From contig JAEZRV010000023.1 of assembly GCA_023444055.1 (NCBI GenBank), forward strand, positions 62,001 through 126,000: 64,000 nucleotides of DNA. Reading direction: 5' to 3'. Positions 29,296 through 38,378 of this stretch are shown in pieces. The notes under the pieces are model-generated. The model ran no database searches. It was not told the origin of the DNA and worked only from the letters and a program-made list of their open reading frames with translations. The DNA comes from Bacillota bacterium. Lineage in GTDB: Bacteria; Bacillota; Clostridia; Acetivibrionales; DSM-1351. Position 1 is the first letter of the stretch. Every line of letters begins with the position of its first letter. The position numbers were made by a program, and so were the translations under genes.

Positions 29296-29508
29296 ATGCA
29301 GAATCGTAAAAAGAACGATAATATTTCCGTAGATATAATTGGTGAAAATGAAATTAAATTTGAAAGACCTGGTGGAAATGCAGGTAAAGATCCTTTTTGT
29401 GTTTATGACCATAAAAGGCATGCTGTAGGCTCAAAAATAATAAACGACGACGGCACAGAATCAATATGTACGGCAGATGGTTCTTGGAAAAACAGTAAAA
29501 ATACTTGA
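29296..29508 (+). CDS. Small DUF1496-like protein
   Basis: 70 aa, with AAAGGG 8 bases before the ATG. There is no signal peptide. The C-terminal half (PFCVYDHKRHAVGSKI...ICTADGSW) has the spaced Cys/Tyr/Gly pattern of DUF1496-type small proteins (C-YD-KR-VG, then a late Cys). The Asn/Lys-rich first 20 residues appear disordered. The function of this family is unknown. It stands alone, on the strand opposite to the protease gene. Confidence 0.65.
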   Translation: MQNRKKNDNISVDIIGENEIKFERPGGNAGKDPFCVYDHKRHAVGSKIINDDGTESICTADGSWKNSKNT

Positions 29509-29813
29509 AACCATTGGCGATTTGACCAACAAACTAATTCAAAGCCAAATTAAAAGCAATTGTCTTATATATATGTCAAGATATAATTTCTACAATTATG
29601 CTTTTAAGCTGGCTTTGAACAAGTTAAGCTCTAAATTTGTTTTTGCATTTTACATACATCTCTTTAGAATTAGCATATATATCCTATCAAATTCGTCCTT
29701 ACTCTCTAGCTGAAAATTGTAGTTGGAGACTTTTAATGTAAGAAATTTTATTTTTATGATATAATTAACTTCTAGAAATAAAGTCACTAGATACGACTAG
29801 ATAGGAGTTTACT
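29509..29813 (+). other. Gap upstream of metF, no gene
   Basis: It holds a TATAAT (29760-29765) at a suitable distance for metF, without a clear -35. I see nothing else. Confidence 0.4.
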
Positions 29814-30677
29814 ATGATTAAAGATATTTACAAAACAAAAAAAAGCACCTTCTCTTTAGAGGTATTTCCACCAAAAAAAGATGAGGATTTTCCGCTGATT
29901 TTTAAAGCTTTAGATGAACTTAAGAATCTAAAACTTGATTTTATAAGCATTACATATGGAGCAGGAGGTAGCACAAGTAAAAGAACTATGGATATTGCTT
30001 CATATGTTCAAAACAAATGTAACATAGAAGCTCTTGCTCACTTAACTTGCGTTTCTTTAGACGAATCAACTTTTAACAAATATCTTGGTGAATTAAAAGA
30101 GAATAACATAAACAATGTCTTGTCGCTCAGAGGCGATCGTCCAAAAGACATGTCTGATGAGACTTATTTTAACAGACCATATAAATATGCTATAGACCTT
30201 GTTAATCTTATAAAGCAAAAATCAGATATCTGCATTGGCGGTGCTTGCTATCCTGAAGTACACCCTGAATCCCGCAATCAGCAAGAGGATTTGTATTTCT
30301 TGAAATCAAAGGTAGATGCAGGAATAAGCTTTTTGCTTACTCAATTATTCTTTGACAATACAAAATTCTTTAATTTCTATGAACAAGCCAGAAATTACGG
30401 TATATCTGTTCCAATTTCGGCTGGTATAATGCCTATTACTGCTCCAAGTCAAATTCATACAATAGTAGATTTGTCCGGCGCGTCAATACCTCAGGAGCTA
30501 AAAACAATATTCACTAAATATGAGAACAATCCTGATGACTTCAAAAAAGCTGGTATAGAATATGCTACTAAACAAATTAGCCAATTGCTTGACTATGGTG
30601 TTCAAGGCATACATCTTTATACGCTTAATAAAGTTGATGTCAGTACTTCTATATTTGAGAATTTGGGGTTGAGGTAG
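29814..30677 (+). CDS. metF: Methylenetetrahydrofolate reductase
   Basis: 287 aa with AGGAG 7 bases before the ATG. It is a TIM-barrel MetF: SLEVFPPK (the catalytic Glu segment), FISITYGAGGST, LAHLTCVS, NVLSLRGDRP, and FLLTQLFFD with the FAD/folate-binding loop. It reduces 5,10-methylene-THF to 5-methyl-THF for methionine synthesis. In anaerobes the partner is sometimes a zinc-ribbon MetV, which is not seen next to this gene. The length matches the short bacterial form. It is monocistronic by context. Confidence 0.95.
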   Translation: MIKDIYKTKKSTFSLEVFPPKKDEDFPLIFKALDELKNLKLDFISITYGAGGSTSKRTMDIASYVQNKCNIEALAHLTCVSLDESTFNKYLGELKENNINNVLSLRGDRPKDMSDETYFNRPYKYAIDLVNLIKQKSDICIGGACYPEVHPESRNQQEDLYFLKSKVDAGISFLLTQLFFDNTKFFNFYEQARNYGISVPISAGIMPITAPSQIHTIVDLSGASIPQELKTIFTKYENNPDDFKKAGIEYATKQISQLLDYGVQGIHLYTLNKVDVSTSIFENLGLR

Positions 30678-30711
30678 CTAGTTGCTATAACTTATAGTTA
30701 TGTTAAATGTT

Positions 30712-30751
30712 CAGATGCCAAAACTGAGTTTAAGCTGGGTTTTGGCATCTG
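30712..30751 (+). terminator. Inverted repeat after metF
   Basis: CAGATGCCAAAAC (30712-30724) pairs perfectly with GTTTTGGCATCTG (30739-30751). No T-run follows, so termination efficiency is uncertain. Confidence 0.55.
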
Positions 30752-30813
30752 AGATACCTGTACTAGAAATCACTAACACATGCAATTAATGTGTCTATTA
30801 TACTCAGTTCTAC

Positions 30814-30855
30814 AACTCATGAGCCTATAAAATATTTTTTATAGGCTCATGAGTT
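30814..30855 (+). terminator. Second strong hairpin before the membrane-protein gene
   Basis: AACTCATGAGCCTAT (30814-30828) pairs perfectly with ATAGGCTCATGAGTT (30841-30855), followed by CTTT. It probably completes termination of metF transcripts. Confidence 0.6.
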
Positions 30856-30947
30856 CTTTAATAGTTGTGCATATTGAAAATTATTGATATTATTGTTGCA
30901 GGATAGTTCGATATATTAAAATAACAATATATTAAGGGGATATGATT

Positions 30948-31817
30948 ATGAAGCAAAGACTTGAACATATAGATGTATTATCAATAATAACTATATTAAT
31001 TCTTGCCATAGTATCAATTGCAGGTGTATTATCGCTAGACTTTTCTAAAAGCTATGAGGTTGTTAATCAATATGGAGATTCTGTAAAAATTTATGGAAAT
31101 GGTATATATGCACATGACTCATATCTTAAAGCACCAATATATATAGGTACTGATTTCGCAATCTTGTTAGTTGTTGTTCCATTGTTTGTTTGTTCATTTA
31201 TCAGAAATAAAAAAAATCGCACACAAAAAACCAAATTAAATTTATTATCCATATACTCTGCCGCATTGTATTATGCCGCGAGCATTTCCTTTGGGGTAAC
31301 ATATAATAGGCTTCATTTGTTATACATAGCATTATTCTCATGTACATTGTTTGGTGTGTTTTCATTAGCAAGGAAAATAGATACTAAGGAATTAAGCTAT
31401 GTGACTACAAAAGGTACAAGCATTTTTTTGGTTCTAACAGGAGTTGCATTGATAGCTGCATGGATGCCAGATATTATTCCCACTATTTTTACAGAGAAAT
31501 CGCTATCTCTGATTGAAGTGTATACAACAGAAATTACATATGTACTAGATATGGGGATTATTGGACCACTGTGTTTTGTGTGCTTATATCTTCTGCGTAA
31601 AAAAGATGAACTTGGAACAGTATTGTTAGGAGTATTGCTAAAATGTTGTATTGTTGTAGGAATTATGATGATTCCACAGACTATATGCCAGATAATATCA
31701 GGATATGAAACAACATTACCAATACTAATTACTAAGTCAGGTTCTTTTGTTTTGCTAGGTGGTTTTGCATTATATTTTAATCATAAGCTATATAGTTCAA
31801 ACCCACAAGTTTGTTGA
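30948..31817 (+). CDS. Polytopic membrane protein of unknown function
   Basis: 289 aa from the second of two close ATGs; AAGGGG is 8 bases before 30948 but only 2 before 30942. There are seven predicted membrane segments, starting at about 12-32, with a roughly 35-residue extracytoplasmic loop (SFSKSYEVVNQYGDSVKIYG region) after the first. I recognise no catalytic motif. It is convergent with the DUF3999 gene, 40 bases away. Confidence 0.75.
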   Translation: MKQRLEHIDVLSIITILILAIVSIAGVLSLDFSKSYEVVNQYGDSVKIYGNGIYAHDSYLKAPIYIGTDFAILLVVVPLFVCSFIRNKKNRTQKTKLNLLSIYSAALYYAASISFGVTYNRLHLLYIALFSCTLFGVFSLARKIDTKELSYVTTKGTSIFLVLTGVALIAAWMPDIIPTIFTEKSLSLIEVYTTEITYVLDMGIIGPLCFVCLYLLRKKDELGTVLLGVLLKCCIVVGIMMIPQTICQIISGYETTLPILITKSGSFVLLGGFALYFNHKLYSSNPQVC

Positions 31818-31857
31818 TACAGGCATCCAATGTCACAAGCTCCTAACTTCCCAACCC

Positions 31858-33054
31858 CTACTTCCTCAACTTCCCAATTATAATAACCCCCAGCGCAACA
31901 GCAACCACGCATATTACAATATTAAAAATGAGCTTATAGTCAAATTGCTGCTTTTCTGGAGTTTTAGTTGTGTTCGTCTTAATATCTTTTATACTTAAAA
32001 CATCATATCCTTCTTTCAAAATTTGATCCTTGTAGTTTGAAATATCGTAGCTCTTTGGGGCAATGCCTTGGCTATTACCATACTTTAGAGTGTATTCCTC
32101 TGCTTTTGAGCCTTCAAATATCAACTCATCAACTAGATATTTCGCTTCAATTCCTAATATTTTAATAGGTTTATCATCGTTATTGTTTATTGTAATTTCT
32201 GCTGTATCAGTAGTCACTCTGTATTGCGCTAGTGGGATGGTCAAATCTTTATACTTGGTGCTTTCAAACTCCAAATTATAAAGCATTTCGGACTCAAAGC
32301 CATTAAAGGTCACCAACCTTTTAAACATGCTATCTGTTTTAAGAGTAATACTACTTAGCTTTAGATTTTTAAGCCCCTTAATTTTAATAACAGTTGTTTT
32401 TTCCTTCTCCTCAGTGGTAAACTCTGGAGAAATTGTGTCGGTAAAGTATTTTTGCTCTTGAATAACATTATTATGTTTCAATGTAACTTGAGTAAAAGAA
32501 AGCTTTTCTAAGTTATTTGATATCTTGAATCTATAATGAGTGTATTTTTTTATACCATCAAAAGCTATTTCAAGTTTTCTATTGCCATCAACATAATATA
32601 AAATGTCATCCTTGACTTTTTCCCATTTAACATTGTCATAGCTTCCGAATATCTCAACTTCCTTTGCAAAATTTTTATTTTCGGTTTCCACTTTGATTGA
32701 TGAAGCTACAACATCCTCATCCTGAGGCGTTTTGAGTGCATAATCAAAATAAAAATAATCGTCTTTTACAAAGGAGTTAATTTCCTTCATTTTATAGGTA
32801 GAATTAAGTACAAAGTCACTTTCCTCTGAGCTGTTTATAAAATAAGGTATTGTCTCGTTGTCCTTGCTATACAGCTCTATGTCTGCCATGTTTTCCTGTA
32901 TATTATTATATATTTTAGGTGTAAGCCGCACTGCCTTATATTTTTTATTCCCGCTGTTTTCAATTGTTGCACTATGTGATAAATCAGCCGCATATACGCC
33001 TGTATAACTTAATGTAAGCAATATAACAATACTAGCTATTATTCTTTTTATCAT
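31858..33054 (-). CDS. DUF3999-like secreted protein with C-terminal membrane anchor
   Basis: 398 aa. The ATG at 33054 has GTGGGGTGG upstream and begins the signal peptide MIKRIIASIVILL; it overlaps the end of the DUF2339 gene by 23 bases, indicating coupling. The body is a beta-rich extracytoplasmic region with a discoidin-like segment (EVEIFGSYDNVKWEKV). The last 25 residues are a membrane segment followed by KLRK. This pairing with a DUF2339 protein is the usual context of DUF3999. The function of the pair is unknown; an envelope role is likely. Confidence 0.75.
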   Translation of the reverse strand: MIKRIIASIVILLTLSYTGVYAADLSHSATIENSGNKKYKAVRLTPKIYNNIQENMADIELYSKDNETIPYFINSSEESDFVLNSTYKMKEINSFVKDDYFYFDYALKTPQDEDVVASSIKVETENKNFAKEVEIFGSYDNVKWEKVKDDILYYVDGNRKLEIAFDGIKKYTHYRFKISNNLEKLSFTQVTLKHNNVIQEQKYFTDTISPEFTTEEKEKTTVIKIKGLKNLKLSSITLKTDSMFKRLVTFNGFESEMLYNLEFESTKYKDLTIPLAQYRVTTDTAEITINNNDDKPIKILGIEAKYLVDELIFEGSKAEEYTLKYGNSQGIAPKSYDISNYKDQILKEGYDVLSIKDIKTNTTKTPEKQQFDYKLIFNIVICVVAVALGVIIIGKLRK

Positions 33055-35572
33055 CTGAAACCACCCCACTTATCGTGTCTATTCTTTTATTAAAATATTG
33101 ATAAACAAAGGATATTGCGATTAACGTCACGCCAAATACAAAATATGATACTATTCTATAGCCCTGTGACAAGAAGGAAAGGTCAATAATAAACAATTTC
33201 GCAACTGCCAGCATGCACAAGCCAAGTCCAAACCGCCTAATTAATGCATATCTCTTCACAAACCCAAATGTAATCCATGCTAGAGCAGTAATTAGATATA
33301 TTATACTGATAACTGCGTTATTTAATTCTAGGCTAAATTGAGTTATCAAATTTTGAGTTAAAATCACCACAAAGTAAAGGGATATAATCAGTGGGTACCA
33401 CTCTATTCCAAGCTTTTTTTCTGTAACAAGAGTCAATACTAAGTCTCTTACCACAAAGACTGATAACAACGCTATAAGCAACAGTTCTATTGTACCAATT
33501 ATACTTATGGACAAAGGTACTTCATTCAAGTGTCCTATTACTGGTGAATTGAAATTTAAAGCAAATAGTGTTATTAATGCTATGCCATAAATTATTACAG
33601 AGATAGCCTTCATAAATTTGTCTAATAGGACTTTAATTCTAGGAATGAAATATGCTATAGCAAAACTGACTAAAACCATAGCAGCAGTAATTAAGTAATC
33701 CCAATCAAAACTACTGCGTAACAGCAGATCCGATAAATGACTTCTTAATTTACTTCCTATAATGTATAACGAGAAAATCCATATATTTATTGTAGTTGCA
33801 TACTTAAAAATCTGTATTCCTTTTCCATCCAGACTGTTTTTAAATATTGACATGCCCAGAATAATTATACTTCCGACAGTTATAGCCAGATATTTATAAA
33901 CAAACAGATAACTATCCATGTTTGTTAGGTCGAAAATAATAAAAGCCCAAAGGCATAGCATTGAAATAATTACTCCAGTGCGCTTAAATGCCTTTATATC
34001 TTTATATATTCCATAAGAAAGAATTGCAATACCCTCTACCAGCCAACCTAGTGAAAGCCATACACGACCAAATTGGAAAGGTATTACTAGAACAACAAAT
34101 GTGAGTCCTGTAATGAAAAATATAGCTCTTGCCTTCTTCTCATTCGGCATAAGCTTTTCAACAAATCTGCCCAAAGCTATATACACAACTGCAAAAGCAA
34201 TAGCAAGAAGTCCTGTATAATCTGACAAATCAACAGCATAAAAGATTGAATATAAGAACAAAGTACTTATTACAGTATTTAACGCCAGCAGAACAATATC
34301 AGAGCTTTTGAAGCTAAGTTTTTTCTTGATGGTTCCAGCTACAGGAATAAGAGTATAGATTACAAAGGCAAATGTAATATAAATAATTGTTATCAAATCA
34401 TCTATTGAAAACGGTGAACCATTACCTCTTCCACCAATCATTATAGAAGAAGTATAAAGCGAGCCTAAAACATTTAAACAAAATCCGATGTATGCCGTTA
34501 TAGTCCACTTTTTATTAACAGATAGAATAAGTGCTAAAATATTCAGTATCACGAAATAAACCATAGCACCATATATCATTGTTTTATTTCCGGTAATTGA
34601 GAAAATAGGCAAGTATCCACCTACCATTGCAAAAGCTGAAATAGTTTGAGAATTGTACCTTTGGGACAGAACAAATGCACCTGCCGTTATAAGAACACAT
34701 AGTCCTAAAGCAGGATATTTACCTATAACTTCGAATTTAAAGAAGCTCAGCGCCAATGCAACATATAATATTGCTATACCTCCACTTGTGAGACCCAGTG
34801 AAAAAACATTTGGTTTTTTTCGGTTCAGAATTTCACCGACCGCAAGAAGAGCAAATCCTACAATAAATACAACAGTGCATTTAAGCACATCGGGTAATTT
34901 AAAATATGTGAATTGTGATGCTGCAATTACACCAATGATTAGCAGAAGAATACCTAGCTTGTTAATTAGATTAAGTCCTATAAAGGATTCAATATTGTTC
35001 TGCTTTACGCGTCCTTTTATTTCCTGATCTGTAACCTGCTCACGTCTTAACTTTTCAAATTCTGTTGCTCTATTAGCATCAAATTCTTTAGAATTTTTTT
35101 GAAGTTCTTGGCGAGCATCGGTTACTTTTGTATTAAGCAACATTTTCAACTCTTCAAGCTTTAAATAAATGTCGTCTGAGATGTCTATTCTGTTTTGTTT
35201 TAATGTACCTACCATATTATCTATTCGCTTTTTAACTGACATCTCAAAGCTGGTTAATCTGTTTAGCTCCCCCTGTATATTAGAGCTATAGTAAACTTCC
35301 AACTTCTTATTCGTAGAGTTTAAAATCTGAATTTTTTCGTTATATAGTTGCTCATATATAGCATTTCTAAGATTTTTATTTTCCTCTGATATTCTTGAAT
35401 TATGTTCTTTTTCGTTCTTCAAATCTGTCTGACATGTTGATAGCTCTGTTTTCAAGCTTTGATTCTCACTGACTAAATCACTTGCTTCAATACGAGAAAT
35501 TTCACTTTCCAAATTTCTTAGAGTTTCTTTCTGTTGGGCAAGAATACTCTTTAATTTATCCACCATAAACAT
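33032..35572 (-). CDS. DUF2339 polytopic membrane protein with N-terminal coiled coil
   Basis: 846 aa, start at 35572 just after leader A2 (an alternative ATG is at 35566). Residues about 1-165 are a long coiled coil (heptads around SILAQQKETLRNLESEI). About 20 or more membrane segments then follow from residue 190 to the end, with short charged turns (NRKKPN, NEKKAR, TEKKLG). This is the DUF2339 architecture, of unknown function, often paired with DUF3999 as here. Thirteen codons upstream are open in frame but lie within the leader and should not be annotated as protein. Confidence 0.82.
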   Translation of the reverse strand: MFMVDKLKSILAQQKETLRNLESEISRIEASDLVSENQSLKTELSTCQTDLKNEKEHNSRISEENKNLRNAIYEQLYNEKIQILNSTNKKLEVYYSSNIQGELNRLTSFEMSVKKRIDNMVGTLKQNRIDISDDIYLKLEELKMLLNTKVTDARQELQKNSKEFDANRATEFEKLRREQVTDQEIKGRVKQNNIESFIGLNLINKLGILLLIIGVIAASQFTYFKLPDVLKCTVVFIVGFALLAVGEILNRKKPNVFSLGLTSGGIAILYVALALSFFKFEVIGKYPALGLCVLITAGAFVLSQRYNSQTISAFAMVGGYLPIFSITGNKTMIYGAMVYFVILNILALILSVNKKWTITAYIGFCLNVLGSLYTSSIMIGGRGNGSPFSIDDLITIIYITFAFVIYTLIPVAGTIKKKLSFKSSDIVLLALNTVISTLFLYSIFYAVDLSDYTGLLAIAFAVVYIALGRFVEKLMPNEKKARAIFFITGLTFVVLVIPFQFGRVWLSLGWLVEGIAILSYGIYKDIKAFKRTGVIISMLCLWAFIIFDLTNMDSYLFVYKYLAITVGSIIILGMSIFKNSLDGKGIQIFKYATTINIWIFSLYIIGSKLRSHLSDLLLRSSFDWDYLITAAMVLVSFAIAYFIPRIKVLLDKFMKAISVIIYGIALITLFALNFNSPVIGHLNEVPLSISIIGTIELLLIALLSVFVVRDLVLTLVTEKKLGIEWYPLIISLYFVVILTQNLITQFSLELNNAVISIIYLITALAWITFGFVKRYALIRRFGLGLCMLAVAKLFIIDLSFLSQGYRIVSYFVFGVTLIAISFVYQYFNKRIDTISGVVSDDKKNNS

Positions 35573-35683
35573 TATTATGTCCATGTCCCGCATTCTACAC
35601 AAGAACCACAAGGAAATTTATATTTCCCTGAAAGAAATGACATGGACTCGGTACCTCCTTTTTCTATTTTTTAAATTCTTTCA
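35573..35683 (-). promoter_or_regulatory. Family A structured leader, copy A2 (before DUF2339)
   Basis: On the minus strand: TGAAAGAATT (35683-35674), A-rich loop with GGAGG (35658-35654), GTCCATGTC (35647-35639), ATTTCTTTCA (35638-35629), loop 3, GACATGGAC (35587-35579), ATAATA and the ATG at 35572. Stem 2 pairs 9/9, stem 1 9/10. Uniquely, loop 3 carries an extra hairpin (GGAAAT/ATTTCC), which is what tolerance of insertions in a loop would predict. Beyond the leader, 35684-35872 holds no gene. Confidence 0.75.
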
Positions 35684-35872
35684 ATCTTTCTCCTCTATTG
35701 TCGCTATATAGAAAAAGATTATACAATCTTATATAATCTTTTTTATACTTATAAAATACCTAACTATTTAATTTATAATCAAAATGTCATATATATTTCT
35801 AATTCTATCATTTATTCCTGTATTTATCCATATGGTCTTAATATTACTTTAGTCAATTTAAATAATATATGC

Positions 35873-37465
35873 TTAGTCCTGCTCTTTTTTACGCATAATT
35901 AATATTGTAGCCACTGCAACACCCAGTAAAATGACACTTATCACAACACCAACAATTATTCTTAAGTCAATCCCATTTTGCGTTACAGTTTCCAATTTAT
36001 TTGAAGAATTTGAGACGTTAGTGGTCGCATTATTTGAAACATCGTTTTCATTTGCTGAATTATTTAAATTCGCAAGTCCATCAGATTGTATATCTACTTC
36101 TGGTGAGCCAGATGCTGATGCTACTGCAAAAGTTTCATAAGATTGAGTATTATTTTCATCAGACACATTTATTTCTGATGAGCCAGATGCTGTTGCAGAT
36201 GCTGTTACAGATGCTGTTACAGATGTATTAGAAGATGTATCACCATTTCCATCTGAATCCTGTTCTGGGACTTTAAATTTTATGGTTTTCTGCTCTGTAC
36301 GATCCATCCAATCTGTTAATGTATAAGTAATATCGTATTCTATACCAGGAGTTAAATCTCTTAGACCATATGAGGTCGTACCTCCTCCCAAATCATCTTC
36401 AACCACATTTCCATTTTCTAAATGACTAACTCTAATTTGTGTATTTACCGGCTCTTGTCCGATGATATTGCATTTTGCAATGTAATAGTCATACATTTTT
36501 TGAATTTCCATACTATCAATTTTGGTGCTTTCTTTTACTATTTTGTCAGCTGGCAGAAAGCTTGCAATATATAAAGCTAATATAGAATTATATTCTTTTA
36601 TAGCCTTGTTATATAAAGTAATCAATCCTTCAGTATCATTCTTGCTTGCCAATTGCTTAGCTATGTCATAGCCATTCTTTTTCAAATAAACTTCTCTTTT
36701 TAGTGTTTCATCAGAATTTAAATAAAAGTCAGGACTATAACGATAGGTATTATATGTGACACTAAGATTATATTTGGGTTCAAAGTCATTTCGTTCCCAT
36801 ACTAATGTGTTCCCTTCAAATCTAAAACCTCCTGGATTAAGCTTCTCAAGCTGATAGGGCTTAATATTTCCAAGCTTGAAGGTAACCTTTGCAGAACCTA
36901 TCCTCCCCTTCCACATTGACCCGGTTTCTAGTACATATCCACTATACACATTGCCAATCGAGTCATATGTTGGCATAAAATCATAGGTATTGCGAACTGT
37001 AATTGTTTCATTCGCTTGAAAAGGTACTGTAAATGTAAAAAACTCACTGTAATCTTGCATATTTAAATTTTCCAAATCATCTTTTTCAATACTCTTTTCA
37101 CGGGTAACAGGCAATTTTTTCCCGTTTATAAAGGTTTTAAAATTCCTTATTTCAAGATCTACCACATTAGTATTTTCATGGTCTGAATCGTCTAATTGTC
37201 CTGGAAAGCCCATGTATACGTTTTTACTGTTTCCTGTATTATGAAATACAAATATACATTCAACATTATTTTTTTCCAAATCAACTATAATTTCTTCCGA
37301 TTCCATTATTACATCATTTTCCTGCAATGGGAAAACCCCATCAGGAGTTCTGCCAAGGTTTGTGTCATCAGCGTAAATAGGTGTAAAGTTAAATAACGTA
37401 GATATAAGTACAATAACAAATATAAAAACTAAAGTTAATGAGTCCCTAATTTCTATCCTCTTCAT
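35873..37465 (-). CDS. DUF4424-like secreted protein with Ser/Thr/Ala-rich stalk and membrane anchor
   Basis: 530 aa. The ATG at 37465 has GGGAGG 7 bases upstream, and the signal peptide MKRIEIRDSLTLVFIFVIVLI follows from it. The N-terminal beta-sandwich (about 30-240; VECIFVFHNTGN, FTFTVPFQANETITVRNTY) resembles DUF4424-type domains. It is followed by a helical region, an Ig-like region, and a low-complexity stalk (about 400-490) with repeated T-A-S/SGSPE units. A membrane helix (about 500-522) and RKKEQD close it. It is a single-pass surface protein; function unknown. Its leader is family B copy B1. Confidence 0.65.
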   Translation of the reverse strand: MKRIEIRDSLTLVFIFVIVLISTLFNFTPIYADDTNLGRTPDGVFPLQENDVIMESEEIIVDLEKNNVECIFVFHNTGNSKNVYMGFPGQLDDSDHENTNVVDLEIRNFKTFINGKKLPVTREKSIEKDDLENLNMQDYSEFFTFTVPFQANETITVRNTYDFMPTYDSIGNVYSGYVLETGSMWKGRIGSAKVTFKLGNIKPYQLEKLNPGGFRFEGNTLVWERNDFEPKYNLSVTYNTYRYSPDFYLNSDETLKREVYLKKNGYDIAKQLASKNDTEGLITLYNKAIKEYNSILALYIASFLPADKIVKESTKIDSMEIQKMYDYYIAKCNIIGQEPVNTQIRVSHLENGNVVEDDLGGGTTSYGLRDLTPGIEYDITYTLTDWMDRTEQKTIKFKVPEQDSDGNGDTSSNTSVTASVTASATASGSSEINVSDENNTQSYETFAVASASGSPEVDIQSDGLANLNNSANENDVSNNATTNVSNSSNKLETVTQNGIDLRIIVGVVISVILLGVAVATILIMRKKEQD

Positions 37466-37560
37466 ACTAACCTCCCACGCCAACTTTCAGCATTAAAATA
37501 AATGCAATCATCTATGAAGAACCTCAGCTTCGCAGAGTACGCTGCATTATGGCATACTCT
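37466..37560 (-). promoter_or_regulatory. Family B structured leader, copy B1
   Basis: On the minus strand: hairpin 1 (CTC-T-GC GAA GC-T-GAG), CTTCAT, a T-rich stretch, hairpin 2 (GCTGA AAG TTGGC), then GTGGGAGGTTAGT-ATG. CTTCAT can pair with GTGGGAG (one bulge, wobbles) and would mask the SD. An additional upstream arm AGAGTATGC (37560-37552) can pair with GCGTACTCT (37542-37534), which would break hairpin 1, so alternative folds exist. It matches copy B2 through most of 80 bases. Confidence 0.65.
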
Positions 37561-37592
37561 CCCCACATTATAAAAAACACTTGTGGTTTAGT

Positions 37593-38282
37593 TTATCTAG
37601 GCATTCCACCCAAATGAATTCCAAGGTCATTACGAATTTGAATTAGCTTTGAAACCTGCTTATTGCTTAGTTCATTGGCTTTACAAATTATATTTCCAGT
37701 ATACATTAGGACTGTTGCGTAATATTCCAGCGACTCAAGCCTAAAGTATGCTTCAAATACATCTTTACCCCATGTCAATGCTCCATGGTTTGCAAGAAGT
37801 ACCGCATTGTAAGAGTTACAAAAGGGCGCTATTGAGTCAGGTACCTCCTGACTGCCTGGTGTAGCATATGGAGCTATAGGTACTGTACCAAGATTAACTA
37901 TTGCCTCGGGTAATATTGCTCTATCAAGTTCAATCCCAGCTATTGCAAAAGAGGTAGCTACAGGAGGATGAGCATGAGTTACTGCCATAACAGAAGGATT
38001 TTCCTTGTATACACGCAAATGCATTTTTAGCTCTGATGATGGCTTATTGTTTCCGGATATAACATTTCCATCTAAGTCTACTTTTACAAGCATATCCTGC
38101 GTCATATAGCCCTTTGATACAAGAGTAGGAGTAGTCCATAAAGTATCAGGACTAACCTTTATGCTTATATTACCATCATTCGAAGCGACAAAACCCTTCA
38201 TATACATTCTTTTTCCAATTTCAACTATAGCTTTCTTAGCCTCAGTATCTGTTATATACTGCATATCATTCATATTAGACAT
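37593..38282 (-). CDS. Class II aldolase, probable 5-deoxyribulose/methylthioribulose-1-phosphate aldolase
   Basis: 229 aa from the ATG at 38282 (TGGAG 10 bases before). The class II aldolase/adducin fold shows SNDGNISIK, the zinc ligands in THAHPP and LANHGAL, and the catalytic Glu in ILPEAIV. L-fuculose-1-P, L-rhamnulose-1-P and the Ald2/DrdA-type aldolases share this fold. The gene follows mtnA by about 95 bases on the same strand and nothing else for fucose use is near. The best reading is the DHAP shunt, where 5-methylthioribulose-1-P or 5-deoxyribulose-1-P is split to dihydroxyacetone phosphate and an aldehyde. Family membership is seen; the specific substrate is inferred from the pairing. 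Confidence 0.8.
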   Translation of the reverse strand: MSNMNDMQYITDTEAKKAIVEIGKRMYMKGFVASNDGNISIKVSPDTLWTTPTLVSKGYMTQDMLVKVDLDGNVISGNNKPSSELKMHLRVYKENPSVMAVTHAHPPVATSFAIAGIELDRAILPEAIVNLGTVPIAPYATPGSQEVPDSIAPFCNSYNAVLLANHGALTWGKDVFEAYFRLESLEYYATVLMYTGNIICKANELSNKQVSKLIQIRNDLGIHLGGMPR

Positions 38283-38378
38283 TTTATTGTATCTCCATAT
38301 TTTACTTGTCATCAAACCATTGATAAATCTTCCGCACCAATAGAATTTTTATTGCAAAAGTCGAAGCTAACATTTATA

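Noticed and set aside
29179..29421. 80-codon minus-strand ORF
   Set aside because: It is a hydrophobic AT-rich reading opposite the DUF1496-like gene with no ribosome site.
29477..29713. 78-codon plus-strand ORF downstream of the DUF1496-like gene
   Set aside because: It overlaps that gene, lacks a ribosome site and has AT-rich, non-coding composition.
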